Shown here piece after piece: positions 55,601 to 64,000 of a DNA stretch of 64,000 nucleotides. Source of the DNA: Aplectana chamaeleonis (lineage: Eukaryota; Nematoda; Chromadorea; Rhabditida; Cosmocercidae); the NCBI GenBank assembly GCA_029168955.1, contig JAPDOI010001745.1, positions 82,588-146,587 on the forward strand, in the 5' to 3' direction. Position 1 is the stretch's first letter. Each line of letters opens with the position of its first letter. The notes under the pieces are model-generated. The model had not been told where the DNA came from, made no database searches, and saw only the letters and a program-made list of their open reading frames with translations. A program made the translations under genes and the position numbers.

Positions 55601-56704
55601 CAAAAACGACTTTGAGGCTGCAGAAGAAGAAAGTCTGGCTAAGTTCCTAGAATCGGAGCAGCTAAAGATCTCCCCTACCAAGTCCAGCGTTACTCTGTGC
55701 ACTACTGCAACTGCTGCACACAAACTGCATCCCAAGGTTCTTTGGGAACGGGATCTGCTGCCCTTATCTAAGCACCCTCGTCTACTTGGTGTGTTCCTGG
55801 ACCCTTCATTGCGTTTTCACGAAAACACACGTATTCGAGCTGCCGCGGCCAACATGCGTAACAACATTCTCCGTTCTCTGGCAAGCACTACATCGGGTAG
55901 CTCAAAGAAAATTTTGCGAACCACTTACAAGGCAGTAATAGAGCCAGTTTTGGAATATGGACAATTTGGTCAAGACACTTGTCGGAAGCCCCTTGGAGCA
56001 AGCTTCAGCGAACACAGAACTCTGCTCTACGCGTGATCACTGGAGGCCCAAGATCCACACCTGTATCTCACCTACATCAAGAGGGTTCGCTGCTTCCTGT
56101 AAAGCAGCATTGTCAGCTACAGTCGCAACGGTTCCATGTCGGCATAGTCAGGAATGCCGCACACCCTATTTTCCCCCTGCTGTCATCTGGTCCCCATTAC
56201 CGACACATTCGCACGCTGCTTCATGCTGCAGACTCTGTCTTGGATCGTCAACGTTGGGCAATGTCGGAGCTCAATCGCGAGAGGCTGCTGCAAATGGAGC
56301 ATACCAGTTTTGTCACTGAGTACCTCTCCAGTGCTCCTCAATTCCGTTCTCGGTGGCGTGCCGCCCAAGGTCGATGACGGCGAAATGGACCTACCCAGAC
56401 GAACTCACGTCATTCTGGCGGGTCTACGTTGTGGACACTCCTCGTACCTCAAGGCATTTGTCCATTGGATCGATTCGTCGGTCCCTAACAAATGTCCTGA
56501 CTGCCATAACCCAGTACATGATTCATTTCATTTATTTTCGTGTCCGGCTAGGCCAACCTCTCTCACAGCTATAGATATGTAGAACAAGCCGTGTGATGTG
56601 GCTGCCGTTCTACGCCTATGAGAAGAATCTCTGATGTGGCCGATAAGAAGAAGACGACCAGTACAGAAGGCGTAGAATCCAAGTAAAAAATGTGTTTTTC
56701 GTAC

Positions 56705-56811
56705 CTCGAACCAAGTGTTGGTCAAGACGTCCCAGTCATCGAACAGATCGATCAAGATTTCTTTCTCTTTAGCCAGCGAACGTGGAGATCGTAGGGATTT
56801 CAGAAACGCAC
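56705..56811 (-). CDS. Exon-like stretch of an unidentified host gene
   Basis: It reads SLRSPRSLAKEKEILIDLFD and DWDVLTNTWFE, bounded by tgcattcag and a gtacga donor. If the donor is skipped, the frame runs on to the LINE A copy 3 target site. The composition is protein-like, but I do not recognise the family, and it does not match RPN2. Confidence 0.4.
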
Positions 56812-56876
56812 CTGAATGCATCACAAGGCATTAAAACAAGATTCGAAAGCAACTCATTCAATAAATGTCGGAACAC

Positions 56877-56939
56877 CTTCAAGAAATTAGGATTTTTCAA
56901 AGATATCCACCGCAACATATCGCACTTATACAACCCTAA
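56877..56939 (-). CDS. Second exon-like stretch of the same unidentified gene
   Basis: LGLYKCDMLRWISLKNPNFL then K, with acceptor tttcatcag and possible donor gtgttc, 65 bp from the next stretch. The phases do not agree between the two as drawn, so exon limits are uncertain or the gene is decayed. A MITE lies 14 bp upstream. Confidence 0.3.
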
Positions 56940-56952
56940 CTGATGAAACAGT

Positions 56953-57455
56953 TTAAAGGCAGCAGACACGCTCAAAAGTTTTTGAGATAAGCACGTTTCT
57001 GGAGTCGCATGCCTCCTAGTAGACTGCTCACGCCGTTGGAGACGTCAAAAACGAGTCAAAACTTCTAAACATCAGTAATGCAAATCAAAAAATTTCTGCG
57101 TACCCCGCCCCGGAGCTTCTGCAACCCCGCCCCAATATACAAACTCGTCCAGATTGATAGTACTAATATGGTCACTTTGGCTGGTTTTTGATGCTTCCAA
57201 CGAGGTGAACGTTCCAGTACAGGCTGTAATAGTATATCGGCTTCTCTATCTCAATCGTTTTGTTGCTAATACTTGCAGTTTCAACCGGGCGCGGTAAAAC
57301 TCGTCCACTTTCACTCGATAACAAAATAACCGTTATTCCTCTAATTGCACACAGTTTTCGTTCGTTTTTTCGTCAGTTCCCACTACAACCAGCTCCAAAC
57401 CATTGATTTATGTCATAAAATCGATACCATTCTTGAGCGTGTGTGCTGCCTTTAA
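56953..57455. mobile_element. TTAA MITE, family 1, copy 2 (503 bp, inverted relative to copy 1)
   Basis: Ends TTAAAGGCAGCAGACACGCT and GAGCGTGTGTGCTGCCTTTAA (last bases TTAA). The interior is the complement of 45317-45820. Confidence 0.9.
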
Positions 57456-58121
57456 ATGAAACTGGACAAAATTCAAAACAAATCCCAGAGATGTTTCGCT
57501 TAAATATAGCTCTCGCGAAGAAAATACCATCTCCAGGTACTCTTCCGGACTACGGAACCCACCTTGCAAATCGCTAGAAAATTCGCTTCTAAGAGCGCTT
57601 AACGCTCGAAATTTTGCAAAAAAAGGAAAAACTCGGTTTGGAGCAAAGCTGTTGGGAGTAGAGCTCTACATATTTTTCCATAATTTTTTGGTCATTTTGA
57701 GAGGAACCTAACAAGAATCCCCTAGCTCCATGACATTGCTCACCCGCGTGCGTACGCGTCACGGTCCGGTGTGTGTCGCGCGCGCAACAAACGCGGAAGG
57801 AAGCTCATTATCGTGGGGTAAAACTTCTACGTGGAAACGGTTATAATTGGTGACATGAAACGAACGCAGGAAAGTAACAAATGGTTCCAGACATGTCAAA
57901 CTACTTGATTTCACCCAAATGCAGAGCTCTTGCGTCACCGCCCACTTCGCCGCGCGAGAAAGTCACCGACCGCGAAGCAGCACGCACATGTAAGCAATGT
58001 CCGCTCCCTGAATCCCCCGATCCAAATGAGGATCTATGCCGCATTTTTTTTAATTGATGGCCAAAGAATGAATGTTCAACAGAGACTCCAATTGAAAAAT
58101 AGCTTAACGTCTCTACTGATG
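57456..58121. other. Stretch without recognised features
   Basis: Unique-looking sequence with CG-rich pieces near 57760 (GTGCGTACGCGTCACGGTCC). No ORF of note. Confidence 0.4.
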
Positions 58122-58241
58122 TGTAGAGGGGTAGGATGGGATACGGCAGAGGGATAGTGATAAGTGATAATACACGCTATATAAACCCTCGCTAGTCAAT
58201 AAAAGTGTTCATCCTCAACTGTTCGTGTTCGGCAATCGTCA
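58122..58241 (+). repeat. Probable 5' LTR of a second LTR retrotransposon
   Basis: It begins TGTAGAGGGG and ends CAATCGTCA, and holds TATATAA (about 58166) and AATAAA (about 58198). A TGGCGATCAGT primer site follows at 58244, identical to the first gypsy element. The left boundary is inferred because no 3' LTR is in the window. Confidence 0.65.
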
Positions 58242-58330
58242 ACTGGCGATCAGTCCGAACTCTACGCAAGAAGGACAAGAAACCGACCCGCAGCAGTCAA
58301 GGCAAGCGGAGGAAAGAAGAAGGATAGAAG

Positions 58331-58860
58331 ATGCAAAGCCAGGAGGACGCTAGCAAGGGCGGTATGATGGAGCAGAAGACTCCTGCCATGCTGCAACCGA
58401 CGGCAGACCTCGGTGGGCATGAGCCTTACCGAGGCCACACGCCCGGTCCATACGTACCGGGCACCTCGTGGCGCACATGGTGGAAGCTTTTCTCTAATTT
58501 TTTAGTTTTGAGAAAGGTGGTCGTAGAGAAGGATCAACGAACAACCTTTCTTCAGGAAGTGGGCGGGTCCAACTACAAATTCCTAGAGTCCCTCTTGCAG
58601 GGCCGGGAGCTCGAGGAAGTTGAACTTCTCGAGCTTCGGGCAGCAATGGACAAGCATTTTCAGCCTAAAAAGCTGATACTAGCAGAGCGATTTGAACTAC
58701 TGTCCAAATTTCAGAAACCAGGACAAGCCCTGCACAAGTATTACGTGGAGTTGCAGAAAGCCGCATATGGATGTAGCTTCAGTAACATCAAGGACCACCG
58801 CGATGCATTTGTGACAACGGTATTTTTCGGTGGGTTGTCCGCAATTCTCGCAGCCTTTTG
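58331..58860 (+). pseudogene. LTR-retrotransposon Gag, cut by a LINE
   Basis: 176 codons. The capsid-like region has FSNFLVLRKVVVEKDQRTTF, FLESLLQGRELEEVELLELR and RFELLSKFQKPGQALHKYYV, resembling Ty3/gypsy Gag of animals. It stops where LINE C begins (GGLSAILAAF). Pol is not in the window. Confidence 0.8.
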
Positions 58861-60707
58861 AATAAGCTACATCATCTTCACCACTTTTTAGCCACCCACA
58901 AGCCCGATATCCTTTTCATCACAGAAACATGGTTTTCTGCTAAAATTCTAAACCCTGAAATCGTTGGAAACAATCCGTATAATGTTTTTCGTGCAGATAG
59001 ATGTGGCTGCAGAGGTGGAGGTGTATGTTGTATTGCGAAAAATCACATTAATTTGAAAATTATTTCTTCTCCTTCCGGCCTCAGATCAGGATGTGCTTGT
59101 TCTTAAGGTTCTGATCATTTGTTAACATTCACATTCAGAATAGTCGTTGTATATCGGCCTCCTTGTATGTCTGCAGCTGATGATGAGCAACTCATTGATT
59201 TTTTGCTCGATCTTTGCCTTTCTTGTAGCCAGATTATTATATTGGGTGATTTTAATTTGAACATTGATTGGATTTCATACCAAACCGCTAGCGCAACCTC
59301 AGCTAGGTTCCTGGAATATGTCAAATGTTGTGGGTTGACGCAGCATGTTTTGCAACCTACTCGTGGGGATTCAATTCTCGACTTGATTTTCACATCACCC
59401 CCTATTGTGAGCAATGTTGCAGTTCTTCCACCCTTTGCCTCGTCCGATCATAACATTATAACTTTTCGGATTCGCATTTCTCTCGCAGAACCTTGCAAAC
59501 TGCCTCTTCCTAATTTCAACAAAGCTAATGGCAAACTTCCCGAGCTTGAAGATGAATTTGGAAACAAATTTTCATATAATGAAACTAAGGCCGAAGCATT
59601 GGCCAAGTATTTCGCCTCAGTCTTTACCCCTGTCAATGCTGATAGTACTGATTCTTTGACGAATGAAAGTGAAGCTCAACAAAGACTCGAGAGCTTCATG
59701 ATTTCCACACACGACGTCAGTAATGTATTGAAATCGTTGAGAAGCTCATCATCAGCCACTTTTGATGGAATTCCTCAAATTGTTTTCAAAAATTGCGCTA
59801 AGTCCCTATACAAGCCTTTATCAATGATAAGGTGCCTTCAATTTGGAAAGAAGCTATCGTAACAGCCATTCCTAAAACTCCGCTATCTAATTGCCTTTCT
59901 GCTTTTCGACCCATTAGCATTACGCCCGCTCCGGTGGAAAAAAAGGAAAGACTGATTCGTGATAGGCTGGCTTCTTTTCTGGCTAAAACAAATTCTATCC
60001 CTTTCGAACAGCACGGTTTTACAGCTGGTGCATCTACAGTGACTCAGCTGGCAGACTGTGTTTTCGATTGGTATTCGGCTATTAACAGGGGAAATTCGAT
60101 TGATATAATCTACTTTGATTTGTCGAAGGCCTTCGATAAAGTTAATCACGAAAAGTTGCTAGTTAAGCTACGTAATCTTGGTGTCGTTGGTCCATTGCTG
60201 GATTGGCTAAGATCCTATTTGAAAGACAGACATATGTGTGTTAAGGTTGAAAACTCTTTCTCATCACGTCACCCTTGCACCAGTGGTGTGCCTCAAGGAG
60301 GCGTTTTGTCTCCGCTTTTGTTTCTTATTTATACGCATGACCTACCAGCCAAGTTAGCGACACATCCCTCAATTAAGATACAGATGTATGCTGACGACAT
60401 CAAGGTATTAGAGTATGTCAACGAATATTCGGAAAACGAATGTTCGGCCGAATAAACGAATAATCGAATTGTCATGGTATCTGGACCCCCTAATTTTGCA
60501 TGTATCCGTATTCCTAGTAGCTATCCTTGATTTTAGTTTTTGGACTGTTTTTCATGTATTAAACCTGTTTTCATTCACTCATTTTCTCCTCATTTACCTC
60601 CCACATCGCTTCATATCCATCTGCATTTTTACTGTGCTCAGTGTTATTGTTTAACGGTGATCTCACCTCATTTCGTTTGTGGTTGTTTGATCTCATCCGT
60701 TTTGTAT

Positions 60708-61460
60708 TGTGTGGGGGGTGTCGGCGCGATCGATAGTACATTGGGCGCCGGCACGTATCGATCCTCTATGTAAACACGGCGGCTTGGCCGACACCACGTG
60801 AGGAGGGGTGTGGCGATTTCCTCGCCGTGCCGCGTCCGCACGCGGCCGGCCTCACCATATATAAGCGCAGCCACTCAATACAACCATTCATTCCATTCTC
60901 GGGCGGCAACGCCAGACGGACACGTACTCGGTTATCGAGCTCGACGGGACTCCCTCGGCGCTACGAGTAGAAGGCGGTTCCCGCCTCACTCCAATCTAGC
61001 AGCAGTGCTATTGGGGCTTCGAGCTCTTCAGTGGCGACGCTCAGTTCCTAAGGGCCCGCTTAGTCCCATCAGGCTATTACCACTTTGAGCTCTCCAATCA
61101 TCGAGGTGAAGCTCAACTCTGTACACCCGGCGTAGTTCCACCAGTGCTGTTATCGCTTTGAGCCCCCATATAGCGGCGACGCTCAGCATCCTACGGCCTG
61201 TGTAGTTCTACATAGTGTCCTAGCAAGGGGTTATCCTTGTCCAGCAACCAGTCAGGAGTGCTAAGGTGCCCGCTTGCGTCTGTTTTGTGGTTGGAATCAG
61301 CCAGACTCCACTCACCCCGTTAGCCAAGCCGTCCGTAATCCTCACTGCATAGTATTGTTGAAAGGGTTACCCACTACAGATATCTCACACCGGTCATATT
61401 TGCATTTCATTGTAAACGTTGCGAAGTCTATTAAAGGTTACAATCTTTATATTTGACTGT
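60708..61460 (+). other. GC-rich, promoter-like segment within the array element
   Basis: It begins TGTGGGGGGTGTCGGCGCG. It has TATATAA (60858-60864) followed by repeats of GGCGACGCTCAG and GTAGTTC-type phrases, and a late ATTAAAG. It could be an LTR or an internal promoter; no direct-repeat partner was seen. Confidence 0.35.
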
Positions 61461-61794
61461 CAACTTACCGGTTCAAAACCGTGAATATCTTGTAAACTTT
61501 TGACTGTCTAACCCATATTTTCAGAGGGTCGTCTAGGCAGGAAAAGAATCACTCGGGGACCGAGTAGTACTTCACAAGAGGCAACTCTCTCTCCACTAAC
61601 ACTTGTCCGGGTTGTCCGGTTTGGCAGTATAAGAGGGCAAACCCCGTTACCTATCGTGGCTAACGCGTTCCCTCTGATAAACGCGGTGTGATAGCGTGTC
61701 CCATATTGTGTCATCGCGGCACATAGCGTTTCACGGTTCACCTGTTTCATATTTCGCGTACATTCTGCATGTCTAAACCGCATAACAACCTCGA

Positions 61795-62035
61795 CAGAAT
61801 ATTCGAATAATTCGATTATTCGGAAAAGTCAATTTCTCGAATAATTCGTTTATTCGAATATTCGCATGAGTCAATTTTTCGAATAATTCGTTTAATCGAA
61901 TATTCGGAGAAGTCAATTTTTCGAATAATTCGTTTATTCGAATATTCGGAAAAGTCAATTTTTCAAATAATTCGTTTATTCGAATATTCGAGCTGCCCAA
62001 TATTCGAATATTCGGCCGAATAAACGAATAATTCC
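61795..62035. repeat. Tandem array, 42-bp unit, about 5 copies
   Basis: Unit: GTCAATTTTTCGAATAATTC followed by GTTTATTCGAATATTCGGA and GAA. The minus strand reads a 14-residue repeat (NIRINELFEKLT), an artefact of the period. Confidence 0.92.
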
Positions 62036-62424
62036 AGAAAAATAGGAAGCTAAGTCTCCGGCACATGTCCATTTTTGCGGTTCAGAGGTGAAATGTCTCC
62101 AACCAAACTGGGTGCTATCTTAGCGGTGGGAAACCGCTATGGCTGGAATGCACTTGGCCCCACCCATTTTACCGTGCCGCACTAAGTTTGAGCATCACCG
62201 GGAGCTTCCTCGCCTGCCAAAATCAGGATTGCAGCACGGAAAAATGGGCGTGGCCAGAATGCGATACAACAGTGCCCCCCCCTCGCTTAGATAGCACCCC
62301 CAATCTGATGAGAAATTCCGATATTGTTGGTAGATATTGTTTAAGAAATCAAGAGACTTTAATCGTATCGTTCAGCAACTACTCATAGACAGTGATAAAT
62401 GTTGGCTTGAGATACTCTTATGAT

Positions 62425-62796
62425 TAGGGTTGAGCAGGCCGTTGTGGCGATTTTGTAGCGCGACTACGACCCCCTATTTTCCTTTTTTCGAAGTTCCAGA
62501 ATTTCACGATCCCTGGGACCAAAATTTTAAAGCTTTATTTAGTGTCTAAATGTCCGTTTTGTCAAAAAAAAGTGTCAATTTTCTAAGCAACTTCTCTGTA
62601 AATAATCTGCTCTTGGCATTGTTAAAAATGCATACACCTCTCGCACGCGACTGACTATTCCTACCTCATTTTAACCTTACCATATAGTTTGAAAAGAATT
62701 TCTTTTTCAAAAAATTTACGACCCCTCCCAAATTTTCATTTTTTTCAGAAATTTCCAACGACCCCGTTGTGACCAGTCACAGCGTTGCTCAACCCT
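62425..62796. mobile_element. hAT MITE, second copy of the 5334 family
   Basis: Ends AGGGTTGAGCAGGCCGTTG and GTTGCTCAACCCTC, with inner ACGACCCCCTA and CGACCCCGTTG as in copy 1. Flanking octamers CTTATGAT and CTTGTGAC agree at 6 of 8 positions, a decayed duplication. Confidence 0.8.
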
Positions 62797-62944
62797 CCTT
62801 GTGACCATAATGTGAAATGTCTCTTTTCATTGGAAGTACATTGGCATAGCTTTGATTTATATAATACTATACAAAAAGGTCAAGAAAGTTGGTAGTGCCG
62901 CGAAGGGGGGTTCGATTATGCGTACTCAGTCCATACTTCTATTT

Positions 62945-63238
62945 CGAATACTCGTGATTTTTGGCCGAATATTCCGAATTATTCGTATTCGAATTATTCA
63001 GATAGTTCGATTATTCGGAAAAGTCAAATTTTTGAATAATTCGTTTATTCGATTATTCGAAAAGTCAAATTTTCGAATAATTCGTTTATTCGAATATTCC
63101 GGAGAAGTCGATTTTTCGAATAATTCGTTCATTCGAATATTCAGAAGAAGTCAATTTTCGAATAATTCGTTTACTCGAATATTCGAAAGAGTCAATTTTC
63201 GAATTATTCGTTTATTCGAATATTCGAGAATTTTTATT
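62945..63238. repeat. Tandem array, 42-bp unit, about 6 copies
   Basis: Same unit and same orientation as 61795-62035 (AATAATTCGTTTATTCGAAT), so the two arrays are direct and not inverted. Confidence 0.92.
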
Positions 63239-64000
63239 CGTTTGATATACTCAGCAAGGTATACGGTACTTATGATAATGGAGACTCAGACAGAGGTTTC
63301 TCTAGCTTTGTCTGAGTCCATAGCAAATACTGTAGATTAGAGCGTCTGTTTGGGAAATTCCTGTCAATTTATCGAAAGCTTCATTGCTACACCTTGGCAA
63401 TATCGCTCCTTCAGAATATGGCTTTAATAATTTTAGCATTAGAGTCACAAGAGGTTCGCGATTTGGGAATTATAATCAACTCAGCCAGAATTTTGAAACA
63501 CATATAAACACGATCGTTCGAAAGGCTTTTTCAGTCATGTTTACAATTTACAGAAACATAAAGTGCAATGACTTTAGTATTTTGATCCAAACTTTACAAA
63601 GCACATGTCATTACCAGTTTTGGAATACGGTTTCGCAAACTTGGAGTCCCATACAAAGAAAACTACAAATGGAAGCTTGAAAAAGTGCAACAGACTTTCA
63701 CTAAAATTTTGATGTATCGATGTTTTCCGAATCCCGACTACCCTCGGGCTATGCTAAGTTATGAAGAAAAGAAAGGCAAAGTTTAGATCTGAAAAGCCTG
63801 CTTTATCGTCGCGTGTTCAACGATTTGGTTTTCTGTTTCGAAATTCTTAAATGTGAGGTCAAACTCAAACCAAACGAAGTACTGGATATTTAGGCCTTGT
63901 AGGGGACGAACTGGTTTGTTTTACACTGCATTGTCCTAAAGTCCATAGAAAGAACCAGTCAAAATCTCAAACTACTTATTCTATAGATGCGCTAGGTGGT

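Larger units (their letters stand above)
52305..55631 (+). mobile_element. LINE B copy 3, nearly complete
   Basis: It begins within the leader (GTTTTTGTCATGGGAGAGG; compare 40494), so about 90 bp of the 5' end are missing. It ends GAGGCTGCAGAAGAAGAA. LINE A sequence flanks both sides, but the flanks are not adjacent in copy 1 (about 23450 versus 23636), so the insertion is linked to a target deletion of about 190 bp. Confidence 0.93.
60409..63254. mobile_element. hAT-like element with 42-bp TTCG-rich arrays, copy 2
   Basis: Ends TAGAGTATGTCAACGAATA and TATTCGTTTGATATACTCAG are inverted with some mismatches. The flanks are the exact 8-bp duplication CAAGGTAT (60401-60408, 63255-63262). The terminal TAGAGT, the 8-bp target and the 42-bp arrays agree with copy 1 at 9208-10847. 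The interior has a promoter-like GC-rich segment and a nested hAT MITE. No transposase was recognised. Confidence 0.82.
58862..63893 (+). pseudogene. LINE C endonuclease-RT, frameshifted and interrupted
   Basis: The endonuclease has KPDILFITETWFS, RGGGVCCIAKN, ILGDFNLNIDW and FASSDHNIITF. A stop lies near 59104 and a frameshift near 59835. RT has [73 protein letters not shown], and YADDIKV just before the insertion. After it, reading frames change repeatedly through FNNFSIRVTRGSR, INTIVRKAFSVMFTIYRNIK, QTWSP and a C-terminal region ending near 63893. Confidence 0.88.
58862..64000 (+). mobile_element. LINE C, CR1-like, 5'-truncated, split by a hAT-like element
   Basis: Endonuclease and RT at 58862-60408, continuing at 63263 after the insertion. 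The 3' end is not reached. Motifs differ clearly from LINEs A and B and resemble CR1-type elements. Confidence 0.88.

Noticed and set aside
61773..62072. ORF with 14-residue repeats (NIRINELFEKLT)
   Set aside because: Same array effect; no start context or homology.

Overview
The window is nuclear DNA of a multicellular eukaryote. It fits a parasitic clade V nematode of the hookworm/strongylid type best. The support is GT-AG introns of about 45 bp to more than 18 kb, a host gene whose protein matches the animal 26S proteasome subunit RPN2/PSMD1, a Tc3-like transposon, nematode-style Ty3/gypsy elements, and heavily nested LINEs and MITEs. The species is an inference. Nothing bacterial is present, so operons, ribosome binding sites and CRISPR do not apply. 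|| Host gene: one minus-strand gene, the rpn-2 (PSMD1) homologue, covers about 105-28949. I placed 21 exons totalling 2355 bp (785 codons). Splice phases agree throughout and the total is divisible by three. The first coding exon (roughly the first 40-50 residues) and the last part of the C-terminus were not found; the latter should lie left of position 1. The gene is split by an 18.3 kb intron (8743-27032) crowded with transposons. Two exon-like stretches of a second, unidentified minus-strand gene lie at 56705-56939, and a LINE has landed beside or inside it. || Transposon layout, left to right. (1) Small introns of rpn-2 hold a hairpin MITE (257-384), a tRNA-Ser-like relic (about 1457-1543), TIR repeats, a hAT MITE with 8-bp TSD (5334-5591), and LINE fragments (6794-7616, 7690-7980). 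(2) The giant intron holds a hAT-like element with 42-bp TTCGAATATTCG-type arrays (9208-10847) inside another TIR repeat; a Tc3-like element (11149-18257) broken by a LINE (12227-15615) and a hAT element (15728-17564); a complete LINE (21207-24670, 12-bp TSD); satellite-like repeats; and a 5'-inverted LINE stub (about 26556-26870). (3) At 29560-39817 a hAT element (8-bp TSD) contains a full Ty3/gypsy element (30791-38982, 5-bp TSD). That element is split in its integrase by an antisense LINE (34363-37824). (4) At 39993-43684 a TTAA MITE contains a LINE (40403-43597, 13-bp TSD). (5) At 44196-56655 a LINE (12-bp TSD) contains an unclassified 6.1 kb TIR element (44635-50750), a (TA)n tract and another LINE (about 52305-55631). 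(6) At 58122-64000 the 5' end of a second LTR element is cut by a CR1-like LINE. That LINE is split exactly after its YADD box by a second 42-bp-array hAT-like element (60409-63254, 8-bp TSD). || Two related LINE families recur, here called A and B. Both have a putative 2A ribosome-skipping motif, a PHD-like zinc finger, an APE endonuclease, a reverse transcriptase and a C-terminal CCHC-like finger, with an (AAG)n tail. Nearly all copies carry frameshifts or stops. The most unusual structures are the 6.1 kb element with 21-bp-phased subterminal arrays, the two 42-bp-array hAT-like elements, and the conserved 2A-plus-zinc-finger N-termini.
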